From a virus, in IMG/VR virus record IMGVR_UViG_3300046373_000131, positions 1 through 48,385 of that record: a DNA stretch of 48,385 bases; one strand, 5' to 3'. Every line of letters begins with the position of its first letter. Within the stretch, counting starts at the first letter, position 1. Made by a program: the position numbers and the translations under genes. This document shows, piece by piece, positions 38,392-45,576 of the stretch. The notes under the pieces were generated by a model. That model had not been told where the DNA came from. It ran no database searches and saw only the letters and a program-made list of their open reading frames with translations.

Positions 38392-40269
38392 ATGAATGCG
38401 CCTTTCGCACCCTCCAAGCTCTCTATAGCGGTCCGACTTCGACCCTACCAGAACACCACCATTGCCGGGGTCTACGCCGCGTGGGCCGCCGGGCATAAAA
38501 ATGTCCTGGCCGTGCTGCCGACTGGCGCCGGCAAAACAGTGGTGTTCTCGTACATCATGAGCCAGCACCAGGGGGCGTCCGTAGCCATTGCCCACCGGCA
38601 GGAGCTGATAGGGCAGATTGCGGCGGCGCTCAACCGCTGCGGCGTCCGGTTCAGGATCATTGCGCCTAAGAATGTGCGCGGCCTGATCATCAAGGCCATT
38701 CAGAAAAGCCAAGGCTACTGCCTGTACGACCCGACCGCCGAGGTTGGCGTGGCGTCCGTGGCGTCGATCAAGAATATTCACACCTCGCAGCAATACGCGG
38801 GCGACCGCGCATGGTCTAACCGAATCTCTCTATGGGTGAACGACGAGGCGCACCACCTGCAGGACGGCAACATTTGGGGGACTGTGCTTAAGCTGTTCCC
38901 TCCCCATGCTCTGGGGCTGGGGGTGACCGCCACGCCTATCCGGGGCGACGGGGGCGGCCTGGGACGGTCATCGGACGGGGTGTTCGACTTTATGGTAGAG
39001 GGCCCCATGCTGGCGGACCTTATACGCATGGGCTACCTCACCCCCTACAAGGTCGTGTGTGCACCGGTTTCGGTGGACTACTCGGATGTGAAAGTAGGCG
39101 CTGGCGGTGAGTATGTAAACGCTCGCCTGGTGGCGGCCGAGGATGCATCCGGGCTGACTGGCGACATCGTAAAGACATACAAAATCCACACCCCCGGGCT
39201 GCTGGCCCTGGCGTTCGTTTCGAGCGTCAAACGCGCTCACGAGCTGGCCGCCGAATTCGTAGAGAACGGAATCCCGGCAGCGGCCATTTCTGGCAGCACC
39301 CCCGATGACGAGCGCGCAGAACTGATAGGCAAGCTGGAGCGCCGAGAGCTCATGGTGCTTTGCAACGTCGACGTGGCGGGCGAGGGTACCGACTTGCCGG
39401 CGGTGGAGGTGGTGATAATGGGCACCAAGACCAATAGCCTTTCCCGCTTCCTGCAATGGGCCGGCCGGGCGCTGCGCCTGGTGGTGGACTACACGAACTA
39501 CGACGACCTGACCGACGAGCAGCGCCGCCAGCGCATCGCGGAGAGTCCGAAGCCCTACGCTTGGATCATCGACCACGCGAACAACATCATCACCCACGGC
39601 CTGCCCGACAAGCCCCGCATCTGGACCATGGACGGCGAGGGCAAGTCCTCCGGTGAGTCCGACGCCATTCCGCTGCGCCCCTGCACCAACCCGGGGCTTG
39701 AGCTGGCCGACTCGCGCACAACCTGGGACCAATGGCGCAAAGCTGGCTGGTCTAACGAATTGATGCTGCAGCACGGGCATGCCTACCACAACGCACAGCC
39801 CGACCCGATCCCCTGCGCACAGCCCTACGAGGCGTTCCTACGCTGCTGTGAGCATTGCGGGTACATGCCGGAGCCGAAGGGCAAGCGAGACCCGGCCCAA
39901 GTCGAGGGCGACCTGGAGCTACTGTCCGAGGAGGCTATGGAGGCGCTGCGGGCCAGTTACTGGGAGGCCCGGCGGTCGGTCGTGCAGTACCGTTCTGACA
40001 TCGCTGCAGGGACGGAAGGCAGCATGAACCACATGATGGCGTCCAGTAACGTCCGGCGGCATGAGGAGAAACTGGAGGAACTGGCCAGGCTGGACGATGC
40101 CATGGGCCGGTTCGGCGGCAAGTACAAAGCGCGCGGGGAGTCCGACTCGTTCATTCAACGCCGGTTCTACGCGGCCTTCAATGTCGATGTTATGACAGCC
40201 TGCGGCCTCAAACGAGCGGACTCCGAGAAACTGCGCGGCAAGATTGACAGTTACCTAAACGGGGCGTAA
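38392..40269 (+). CDS. SF2 DNA helicase (DEAH type)
   Basis: A 625-aa helicase; ATG 38392 is chosen because an upstream frame covers the divergent promoters. Motif I PTGAGKT (43-49), Ia AHRQEL, II DEAH (151-154), III TATP (179-182), IV-VI region with SGSTPDDER, VDVAGEGTDLPAVEVVI and QWAGRALR. A Cys-rich patch (CCEHCGYMP) near residue 483 and a helical C-terminal domain follow. It is the replication helicase usually found with VRR-NUC and DUF2800 genes. No clear ribosome binding site precedes it. Confidence 0.9.
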   Translation: MNAPFAPSKLSIAVRLRPYQNTTIAGVYAAWAAGHKNVLAVLPTGAGKTVVFSYIMSQHQGASVAIAHRQELIGQIAAALNRCGVRFRIIAPKNVRGLIIKAIQKSQGYCLYDPTAEVGVASVASIKNIHTSQQYAGDRAWSNRISLWVNDEAHHLQDGNIWGTVLKLFPPHALGLGVTATPIRGDGGGLGRSSDGVFDFMVEGPMLADLIRMGYLTPYKVVCAPVSVDYSDVKVGAGGEYVNARLVAAEDASGLTGDIVKTYKIHTPGLLALAFVSSVKRAHELAAEFVENGIPAAAISGSTPDDERAELIGKLERRELMVLCNVDVAGEGTDLPAVEVVIMGTKTNSLSRFLQWAGRALRLVVDYTNYDDLTDEQRRQRIAESPKPYAWIIDHANNIITHGLPDKPRIWTMDGEGKSSGESDAIPLRPCTNPGLELADSRTTWDQWRKAGWSNELMLQHGHAYHNAQPDPIPCAQPYEAFLRCCEHCGYMPEPKGKRDPAQVEGDLELLSEEAMEALRASYWEARRSVVQYRSDIAAGTEGSMNHMMASSNVRRHEEKLEELARLDDAMGRFGGKYKARGESDSFIQRRFYAAFNVDVMTACGLKRADSEKLRGKIDSYLNGA

Positions 40270-40272
40270 AGT
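40244..40272 (+). promoter_or_regulatory. sigma70-like promoter with GCGCCC extension
   Basis: TTGACA (40244-40249), 17-nt spacer, TAAAGT (40267-40272), then GCGCCCTAA. It lies in the end of the helicase gene and drives the small genes from 40302. Confidence 0.82.
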
Positions 40273-40301
40273 GCGCCCTAACAACTTCTGAGAGGTGCGA
40301 A

Positions 40302-40577
40302 ATGAAATATTATTGGGTTGAGGAGGCCGAAACTCTGGCAGGGCGTGAGGTTGACGCTTGGATCATCGACGGCGGCAAGAGCCACCCGTTCAACTGGGAG
40401 GCCGCCGCGGAGGATGTCACGCGGGTAGCCGTGGACCTGGAGTTCCCCTCGGGCTCTTTCGAGGTTCGGAACTACCAGCTCGAGGCGTACGCTACCCTTC
40501 CCGTCCCTGCCGTAGAGTCCGAGCCGTACCGTCGCAAATGCCAGCCGTGGCAGCGCCGCAAGAAGGGTCGGTCATGA
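40302..40577 (+). CDS. hypothetical protein (91 aa)
   Basis: ATG 40302 follows GAGAGGTG. The product starts MKYYWVEEAETLAGREVDAW, looks like a small alpha/beta protein, and ends in a strongly basic tail (KCQPWQRRKKGRS) that could bind nucleic acid. No family is recognised. It is the first gene after the promoter at 40244 and overlaps the next start as ATGA. Confidence 0.65.
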   Translation: MKYYWVEEAETLAGREVDAWIIDGGKSHPFNWEAAAEDVTRVAVDLEFPSGSFEVRNYQLEAYATLPVPAVESEPYRRKCQPWQRRKKGRS

Positions 40578-40786
40578 GCCACGTACGATGCATCACCGAC
40601 ACGCACGTAGACGCCCATAAGGCCAGTTGGTGCGGAAAGCCGGCGAATAACTTTGAATTCCGGTTCGCGGACATCGACCACGCGGCTATGAATGGTCGCC
40701 ACGGTGGGTACCTGACCGTTTGTCCTCGCTGCCGGGCCGCTGTTATTGCCGGACTGAAAAACAAAACCGTGGAGGTTACTCCGTGA
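40574..40786 (+). CDS. small Cys/His-rich protein (70 aa)
   Basis: ATG 40574 overlaps the previous stop. The product has CPRC (about residues 50-53), two further Cys (6 and 20) and several His, a likely zinc-binding site. It starts MSHVRCITDTHVDAHKASW. No family is recognised. The following gene also encodes a zinc ribbon and overlaps it as GTGA. Confidence 0.65.
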   Translation: MSHVRCITDTHVDAHKASWCGKPANNFEFRFADIDHAAMNGRHGGYLTVCPRCRAAVIAGLKNKTVEVTP

Positions 40787-40926
40787 CTTTTTACTTTGAG
40801 TGCAGTAGATGCCGAAGCCAATGGTCGCTTTCCGGGCCGTCGGTAAAGCAGAACCCCTGCAAAAACTGCGGCTGCGATTCGGCTCGTGTGGAAATTGGCA
40901 GCAAGCCCTATTGGTGGAAGTCCTAA
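40783..40926 (+). CDS. zinc-ribbon protein, GTG start (47 aa)
   Basis: GTG 40783 overlaps the previous stop, with GGAGG upstream. The product (MTFYFECSRCRSQWSL at the start) has CSRC (7-10) and CKNCGC (26-31), a compact zinc ribbon, and ends WWKS. No family beyond the ribbon can be given. Confidence 0.65.
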   Translation: MTFYFECSRCRSQWSLSGPSVKQNPCKNCGCDSARVEIGSKPYWWKS

Positions 40927-40990
40927 CCCAATTCCCCGCCTACTGCTGGTGCCTGCTGGCACTGGCACAACTGATTTGATGAGGTGATTT

Positions 40991-41233
40991 ATGAATACTG
41001 AAGACCGGGCTAAGGCTCGTGCAAAGTTGAGCTACCGCCAAGTTTCGGAGCTGGACAGCCTTGCCAAAAACCCCACCAGCTACTTTGGGTCTTGCACTAA
41101 TTCAACCATGAACGCCTTGAAGAAGCGCGGACTGGTAGACATCGAATGGTCAGAAATACCGGGTAGCCCGTACCGAAAAGAAAAATGGGTGATCACCGTT
41201 GCTGGGCGAGCCATGTCGAGTACTCAGCCATGA
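40991..41233 (+). CDS. small winged-helix-like protein (80 aa)
   Basis: ATG 40991 follows GATGAGGTG. The product has YRQVSELDSLAKNP, STMNALKKRGLVDIEW and EKWVITVAGRAM, the helix-helix-hairpin pattern of small winged-helix proteins (T..L..RGLV......Y.LT..G). It may be a DNA-binding regulator. It overlaps the next gene as ATGA. Confidence 0.65.
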   Translation: MNTEDRAKARAKLSYRQVSELDSLAKNPTSYFGSCTNSTMNALKKRGLVDIEWSEIPGSPYRKEKWVITVAGRAMSSTQP

Positions 41234-41769
41234 CCACCTACCAAACGATTGACGGCGTGCCGCGTGCCGACCTACAAGCGGTATACGACGAGCTTACCGA
41301 CTGGAAAAGCCCGGTAGCCCAGAAGCTGCGCGCCCTGCTGGATGCGCCTGCAAATAATTCAGAGATTGATTCTCTCCGGGCAGAGGTTGAGAGGTGGAAG
41401 GGTATTGCAGGACGTCGCACGGCTGAGCGGACAGAGTTCCTGAACGAGCGTGATGACTTGAAAGCCGCTCGGCACCAGGGCGAGCCGGTGGCGTATCGCT
41501 GGCGCGTGAAGGGTCACGGTGAATGGAATGCGTCTGTGTGCAAGGTTGAATTCGACGCCCGTGCAAATGACGATCGGTTTGTTGCTCAGCCACTCTACGC
41601 CGAGCAGCCCGCGCCGGTAGCGGTGACCGACGAGCAGGTTTTGCAGGCAATGCGCCCCTCAATCTACGCGGCGGATGGCGGGTACATTTGGGACACCGCC
41701 CCGCAGGACGTCCTAGCGGCTGGCCGCGCAGTACTGGCGCTGATGAACCCGCCGGAGCCTAAACCATGA
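41230..41769 (+). CDS. hypothetical protein (179 aa)
   Basis: ATG 41230 overlaps the previous stop. Residues ~45-80 (SEIDSLRAEVERWKGIAGRR) form a coiled coil. Residues ~85-115 (GEPVAYRWRVKGHGEWN) match a motif frequent in small Pseudomonas phage proteins (G.PVA...), followed by a FVAQPLYAEQPAPVAV linker. The end is helical (VLAAGRAVLALM). Function unknown. The stop overlaps the VRR-NUC start. Confidence 0.65.
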   Translation: MTTYQTIDGVPRADLQAVYDELTDWKSPVAQKLRALLDAPANNSEIDSLRAEVERWKGIAGRRTAERTEFLNERDDLKAARHQGEPVAYRWRVKGHGEWNASVCKVEFDARANDDRFVAQPLYAEQPAPVAVTDEQVLQAMRPSIYAADGGYIWDTAPQDVLAAGRAVLALMNPPEPKP

Positions 41770-42248
41770 CCGAGTTTGACCTGTGGGCCAAGCGCCACAA
41801 TATCCCGTTCCCGGCGCTGATGGAGCTTATGGCCATGTTCTATCCTCCGGAACTGCAAACTGAGCCGGATCCCGAGGGCCGGATGGAGGACTACGCCCAG
41901 TCCCTGGTACGGCGGGAGGCACCGCGTCGGAACTGGTCCCTGTTCCGCAACAACGTCGGGGCGCTCAAGTCGGAGGCCGGACGGTGGGTCCGGTTTGGCC
42001 TGGCCAACGACTCCGCGCAAATGAACGACGTGATCAAGTCGGCGGACCTTATCGGGATCCGGCCGGTCCTGATACTGCCGGAGCATGTCGGAACGACCAT
42101 CGGACAGTTCGCGTCTATCGAAGTGAAACACCCGGGCTGGCGGCCTGGGGAGGACAAGAAGCGCGAAAAGGCCCAGACCGCATGGGCTGGCCATGTCCGT
42201 TCCAAGGGGGGTTTTGCAGTGTTTTCTACAGGGGAGTTTCCGACATGA
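41766..42248 (+). CDS. VRR-NUC nuclease (160 aa)
   Basis: A small PD-(D/E)XK nuclease: LFRNNVG (59-65), SADLIGI (Asp94) and FASIEVKHP (Glu119, Lys121), then a QTAWAGHVRSKGGFAVF end, all typical of VRR-NUC. These proteins are structure-specific nucleases (FAN1-like core) that can resolve Holliday junctions in phage replication. The N-terminal ~40 residues are an extra helical part. It overlaps its neighbours by 4 nt at both ends. Confidence 0.87.
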   Translation: MTEFDLWAKRHNIPFPALMELMAMFYPPELQTEPDPEGRMEDYAQSLVRREAPRRNWSLFRNNVGALKSEAGRWVRFGLANDSAQMNDVIKSADLIGIRPVLILPEHVGTTIGQFASIEVKHPGWRPGEDKKREKAQTAWAGHVRSKGGFAVFSTGEFPT

Positions 42249-42532
42249 GCCCGGCCGATCGACACTCCTGGATAAAGGCCTACCTGCGGGCGCGGCCCAA
42301 ACATGACGCCCAGGTGGATGTGCTCAATGCCCAGTTCGTGCATGAATACATACTCGCCACTAAAGCCCCTTTCGCCTGGATGGCGTACGGCGCTCACAAG
42401 TGTCCGCAATTGGGCCGCGACCTATCCGCAATGTACAAGGCGGGGGAATTGGGCCGCGCTTATGTGGGGATGGGCCCCGGCTCTAGAAACCAGGGGTTCC
42501 CCTCATGGGTCTACGTATACGAACTGTATTGA
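42245..42532 (+). CDS. hypothetical winged-helix-like phage protein (95 aa)
   Basis: ATG 42245 overlaps the VRR-NUC stop, with GGGGAG upstream. The product has CPQLGRDLSAMYKAGELGRAYVG, a pattern found in small phage proteins that look like winged helices, and ends in a WVYVYELY strand. Function unknown, possibly DNA binding. Its stop lies in the -35 region of the next promoter. Confidence 0.65.
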   Translation: MSPADRHSWIKAYLRARPKHDAQVDVLNAQFVHEYILATKAPFAWMAYGAHKCPQLGRDLSAMYKAGELGRAYVGMGPGSRNQGFPSWVYVYELY

Positions 42533-42557
42533 CCGAATCAATCGCCGGGCGCACAAT
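42529..42557 (+). promoter_or_regulatory. sigma70-like promoter before the four-HTH gene
   Basis: TTGACC (42529-42534), 17-nt spacer, CACAAT (42552-42557), then GCGCTCC. A weaker member of the shared promoter family; the -35 overlaps the stop of the preceding gene. Confidence 0.7.
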
Positions 42558-42591
42558 GCGCTCCTGTAACTACCACTAACAGGGTTTACCC

Positions 42592-43272
42592 ATGACACTG
42601 ACACGCGAGACCATCCTGGCCGCTGCCCGCGAAGTTGGCGAACGACCAACCCAGGCAGCGGTCGCCCGTAAACTCGGCATTACCCGCCACCAGTTGGTGC
42701 GCCTGATCACTCCCGAAGACCTGCGCACCGCCGTAGGCGCCGTGGTCCCGCCGAAGGGCGAAGTCACTGCCGAGCAGATGCTGGCCGCAGCCGAGGAGCT
42801 GGCCGGGCGTTCCGGCTACGACTCCGTGACCCACGCCAGTCTCGGCGCGTACTTCGGTCGTTCCGAAAAGTGGGCCGAGAAACGTATCCGCATGCCGGCC
42901 GTTTGGCTGCGCCTCAAGGCCAAGGGCTTCGAAGGCTCACGCAAGACGGCAGACGAACGGCGCCAGCAGATTTGGGAGGCCGCCCGTGCCCGAGGGTTTG
43001 AGGGCCTGACCCACCAGAACCTGGCCAAGGCCTGCGCCTGCTCGGACGTGCTGGTGCGGACCTACTATCCGGACCTGTCCGTGCTGGGCGACTCCTCGCC
43101 CGCCGTGAGTGGGGCTGAGCGCCGGGCCCAAATTGTCGAGGCCGCGCGCAAAGTGCACGCTCTGGGCGAACGGGTTACCAGTGCGCGGGTGGGCCGGGAG
43201 ATTCAAGTGGCCGGCTCGACTGTGCGCTACCACTTTCCTGACATGGCCGAGCTTGCCCGCCTGGCCGAGTGA
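42592..43272 (+). CDS. putative regulator with four TetR-N-like HTH repeats
   Basis: A 226-aa protein made almost entirely of repeated helix-turn-helix units. Unit 1 spans ~5-40 (AAVARKLGITRHQLVRLI), unit 2 ~59-102 (HASLGAYFGRSEKWAEKRI), unit 3 ~121-160 (HQNLAKACACSDVLVRTYYP), unit 4 ~174-216 (ARVGREIQVAGSTVRYHFP). Units 3 and 4 end in the Y/H-(Y/F)-P-D turn of TetR-type domains. No ligand-binding domain is present. It has its own promoter and terminator, so it is a candidate master regulator of phage transcription; this role is inferred. Confidence 0.75.
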   Translation: MTLTRETILAAAREVGERPTQAAVARKLGITRHQLVRLITPEDLRTAVGAVVPPKGEVTAEQMLAAAEELAGRSGYDSVTHASLGAYFGRSEKWAEKRIRMPAVWLRLKAKGFEGSRKTADERRQQIWEAARARGFEGLTHQNLAKACACSDVLVRTYYPDLSVLGDSSPAVSGAERRAQIVEAARKVHALGERVTSARVGREIQVAGSTVRYHFPDMAELARLAE

Positions 43273-43276
43273 CTTT

Positions 43277-43299
43277 AGCCGCTACGTGCGGCTTTTGTT
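43277..43299 (+). terminator. intrinsic terminator abutting next promoter
   Basis: AGCCGC (43277-43282) pairs with GCGGCT (43288-43293), followed by TTTTGTTT. The -35 TTGACT of the next promoter begins at 43299, so terminator and promoter are fused as at 9709-9766. Confidence 0.75.
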
Positions 43300-43327
43300 T
43301 GACTGCTGCAAAAAGAGGGCGTAAAGT
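43299..43327 (+). promoter_or_regulatory. sigma70-like promoter with GCGCCC extension
   Basis: TTGACT (43299-43304), 17-nt spacer, TAAAGT (43322-43327), then GCGCCCACT. It drives the block of small genes from 43353. Confidence 0.8.
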
Positions 43328-43352
43328 GCGCCCACTACTTGGAGGAAACCCC

Positions 43353-43622
43353 ATGGCAACGCTGACTGACTTGAAACTGCTGCACGCTTATCTCGGAGGC
43401 CTCATAGAGCAGGAGGAATCCGGAACTTTACAGGTCCTTGGAGTGGTGCACTCTCGGGAACGGACGTTCCTGGAGAGCCGAGACACTATCGTTGTCAGCG
43501 TGCGGCGAAAGGACTTGCCCAGGGTTTGCGACCACGACTGGCGCCGTATTGCCTCGGGCGAGTACGAGTGCCGCCACTGCCACACCATCACCGACGATAT
43601 TGAAAACGAGCAATGGGCATGA
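43353..43622 (+). CDS. small zinc-binding-like protein (89 aa)
   Basis: ATG 43353 follows TTGGAGGAA; the longer frame runs through the promoter. The product is beta-rich at first (TLQVLGVVHSRERTFLESRD) and ends with CDHDWRRIASGEYECRHCHT, in which Cys/His pairs probably bind zinc. No family is recognised. The stop overlaps the next ATG. Confidence 0.68.
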   Translation: MATLTDLKLLHAYLGGLIEQEESGTLQVLGVVHSRERTFLESRDTIVVSVRRKDLPRVCDHDWRRIASGEYECRHCHTITDDIENEQWA

Positions 43623-43963
43623 AACTGACCACCAGCACCCGCTACAACTCAATGGACGTGGTACTCGCCCTGTCCCTCGCCCTCAAGATCCACGGGACCG
43701 CCCAGGCCATTCGGGACACGGCCCGGAGCATGCGCCATAACGCGCCGTACGAACACCGCCCGAAGCTAAAGCGGCTGGCCGAGTACCCGGAGGACTACAA
43801 AGTCCTGTCGGCGGCCTGGCAGATGTTGGACCGCACCGTGGAGCTGTTCCCGCCGGTACCGGACCTCTACGAGCCGCCGCGCTGCCACTTTAAGCCGATG
43901 ACGATCCGGCACCACCAGTGGGTTTGTTCGACCTGCAAGCACCGAAAGGAGCGTAGCCTGTGA
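43619..43963 (+). CDS. hypothetical protein with C-terminal Cys/His motif (114 aa)
   Basis: ATG 43619 overlaps the previous stop as ATGA; an ATG two codons earlier is an alternative. The product starts MKLTTSTRYNSMDVVLALSL. The middle is helical, and the end (CHFKPMTIRHHQWVCSTCKH) has three Cys and four His, a zinc-knuckle candidate. No family is recognised. Confidence 0.65.
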   Translation: MKLTTSTRYNSMDVVLALSLALKIHGTAQAIRDTARSMRHNAPYEHRPKLKRLAEYPEDYKVLSAAWQMLDRTVELFPPVPDLYEPPRCHFKPMTIRHHQWVCSTCKHRKERSL

Positions 43964-44124
43964 ACGACGAGGGGAACGCCAAGCCGTCCAAGTGCTGCCC
44001 GGGCGCCGTGCTGGTACCGCTGCACAGCACCAATACCAAGATTTGCACCGGCTGCAAAACCGAAGTGCCGTGGCCCCTGGAGCCCGGGCAGAAACCGACG
44101 TTTACAAAGGAGCTGAAACCGTGA
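43960..44124 (+). CDS. small Cys-rich protein, GTG start (54 aa)
   Basis: GTG 43960 overlaps the previous stop (GTGA) and follows AAAGGAG. The product has a CC pair (12-13) and CTGC (29-32), possibly a zinc site, and ends in a Lys-rich tail. The stop overlaps the next GTG as GTGA. No family is recognised. Confidence 0.6.
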   Translation: MNDEGNAKPSKCCPGAVLVPLHSTNTKICTGCKTEVPWPLEPGQKPTFTKELKP

Positions 44125-44486
44125 GCATGCCCACCAAGTACTCCGACGACGTGGCGCGCAAAGCGCTGGCTATGCGTGCGGCCGGTGAGAAAATGATTGT
44201 AGTGCAGCGGATATTCGGCGCCGGCATTGAGGGCGCCATGCGTCGGGTCCGCGAGCTGGACGCCGGCCCGGAACTGCTCGCCCGTATCGAAAAGGCCCAC
44301 GGTCCCCTGGTCCTGATTATGCGCAAGGCCGATAAAGCCCTGTACCGGATCTATCGAACCAAGGGCCGGGTAATGGGCGGGCGGTCCGCCGCGTACCTGG
44401 TGCCGAAGTGGGACGGAAAGTCCCATTGGAAAACCCATGAGCGAATCCTGCTCGACTTTACCTACCCTAACGGAGACCCGCTATGA
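44121..44486 (+). CDS. hypothetical protein with HTH-like N-terminus (121 aa)
   Basis: GTG 44121 overlaps the previous stop (GTGA); ATG 44127 is an alternative two codons on. The product starts MSMPTKYSDDVARKALAMRA, and residues ~9-45 (RKALAMRAAGEKMIVVQRIF) could be a helix-turn-helix as in resolvase-type proteins. The C-terminal half is beta-rich. No family is recognised. It overlaps the following membrane gene. Confidence 0.6.
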   Translation: MSMPTKYSDDVARKALAMRAAGEKMIVVQRIFGAGIEGAMRRVRELDAGPELLARIEKAHGPLVLIMRKADKALYRIYRTKGRVMGGRSAAYLVPKWDGKSHWKTHERILLDFTYPNGDPL

Positions 44487-44734
44487 CCTTCCTACAAGCT
44501 CTGAAACTGTGCCTGATGGCGCCGCTTTCCGGATTCGAAAACTCCTACGGCGCCTATTTTTGGCGTCAACTCTACGCCAGTTTCTGGGGGCTTTTAAAAG
44601 CCCTCATGTGGGCCGCCTTGGGCCTGGCAGTAGTGGCGGCGCTGCCCTTGTCCGTCCCGTTCGTGTGGGCCTATGAACGTCGCAGGCGTGCCCGGTGGGC
44701 CGAACGCAACCGGCGCATGGACGACGACTTTTGA
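44483..44734 (+). CDS. single-pass membrane protein (83 aa)
   Basis: ATG 44483 overlaps the previous stop as ATGA. The segment ~34-60 (LLKALMWAALGLAVVAALPL and flank) is a clear membrane helix, followed by a strongly basic cytoplasmic tail (YERRRRARWAERNRR). It probably sits in the inner membrane with its C-terminus inside. No family is recognised. Confidence 0.68.
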   Translation: MTFLQALKLCLMAPLSGFENSYGAYFWRQLYASFWGLLKALMWAALGLAVVAALPLSVPFVWAYERRRRARWAERNRRMDDDF

Positions 44735-44748
44735 CCGTCCTATCAGTC

Positions 44749-44934
44749 ATGGACCGCAAGTCCCGGGCCAAATGGCAGGCAGCGGCGGCAAGAAAACGAC
44801 GGTGGTACGAGGCTCCTCCAGGTTTTTCAAGGCTGCGGTCCCTCTCGGTTGTACAGCACGTGCGGTTCACTCACTCGTGCCTGCTCAAGTACGCACGTAA
44901 CGGGGAGCCTTGGGACCCGTTCTGGTGGGCATGA
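44749..44934 (+). CDS. small basic hypothetical protein (61 aa)
   Basis: The frame is open from before 44731. ATG 44749 is the first ATG after the membrane gene but has no good ribosome binding site; a TTG at 44731 overlapping the previous stop (TTGA) is an alternative. The product (MDRKSRAKWQAAAARKRRWY) is very basic and Trp-rich at its end. It is followed by a terminator. No family is recognised. Confidence 0.5.
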   Translation: MDRKSRAKWQAAAARKRRWYEAPPGFSRLRSLSVVQHVRFTHSCLLKYARNGEPWDPFWWA

Positions 44935-44946
44935 CAAAAAGTTCCG

Positions 44947-44970
44947 CCCCGTCATTGCACGGGGTTTTTT
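44947..44970 (+). terminator. intrinsic terminator
   Basis: CCCCGT (44947-44952) pairs with ACGGGG (44959-44964), followed by TTTTTT (44965-44970). It closes the 43353-44934 block. No consensus promoter is seen between it and the gene at 45011. Confidence 0.85.
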
Positions 44971-45010
44971 ATACCTGTAGCATGTCGCAAAATGACGTAG
45001 AGGCCGCAAC

Positions 45011-45379
45011 ATGACTTTTATTGACGCTAAACAACTCGCTGACATCCTGGGCCTTACGGTCCGACACGTGCAACGCCTCGCCGCTACCGGCAGCCTCCCT
45101 CACCACCGTTTCGGTGACCTCCTACGCTTCGACCTGCAGGCCGTTCTCGCCGCCACTGGCTGCGCCGTGACCGCCGATGACGCGGCCATCACCCGCTACA
45201 CCAGCGCCATGCGGGACAAGATGGCCAAGGGCCGCGTAGAGGGTCGCACCGGCTGGGAGTCGACCCCGGTTGACGAACTGCACGACCTGCTGGCCCGGGC
45301 CGCTTCCGAGCAGGACTACGCCAGCGTGGGCAACTACGCCATGATGCTTTTCGAACGTGCCGGGAGCGCTGAACAATGA
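45011..45379 (+). CDS. excisionase/MerR-type HTH protein (122 aa)
   Basis: ATG 45011 follows TAGAGG. Residues 1-50 (FIDAKQLADILGLTVRHVQR; then HHRFGDLLRFDLQAV) form the HTH_17 winged-helix module of excisionases and small MerR-like regulators. Residues ~60-122 are a helical extension with SAMRDKMAKGRVEGRTGWES. With no integrase present it is more likely a transcription or replication-start factor than a recombination factor. It sits directly upstream of the primase gene. Confidence 0.78.
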   Translation: MTFIDAKQLADILGLTVRHVQRLAATGSLPHHRFGDLLRFDLQAVLAATGCAVTADDAAITRYTSAMRDKMAKGRVEGRTGWESTPVDELHDLLARAASEQDYASVGNYAMMLFERAGSAEQ

Positions 45380-45576
45380 GTAAGTGGATTGACGCTAAGG
45401 TTCGCCTGCCTAAGCAAGGACAGTGGGTGGTAGTAGTTTGGGGGGACTTTTTCAAAGCGGGGCGATTCGACGCAAAACACCCGTTCTCTCCGGTGGTTAC
45501 CGACTCCCAGGCCGGGAAGTTCTACCGCCATTTCACCCACTGGAAACCGCTGTCAGCGCCCAAGGTGTCCCTATGA
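45376..45576 (+). CDS. DUF551-like small protein (66 aa)
   Basis: ATG 45376 overlaps the previous stop as ATGA. The pattern KWIDAKVRLPKQGQWVVVVW, then FYRHFTHWKPL, is that of DUF551 (WI....P..G..VLV ... TH..PLP). Function unknown. It overlaps the Prim-Pol gene start. A DUF551-like domain is also at the end of the 10235 product. Confidence 0.75.
   Translation: MSKWIDAKVRLPKQGQWVVVVWGDFFKAGRFDAKHPFSPVVTDSQAGKFYRHFTHWKPLSAPKVSL

Noticed and set aside
44731-45010. Promoter for the excisionase-like/primase operon
   Set aside because: Only loose -10-like sequences are found after the terminator at 44947-44970; none has both hexamers or the GCGCC extension.
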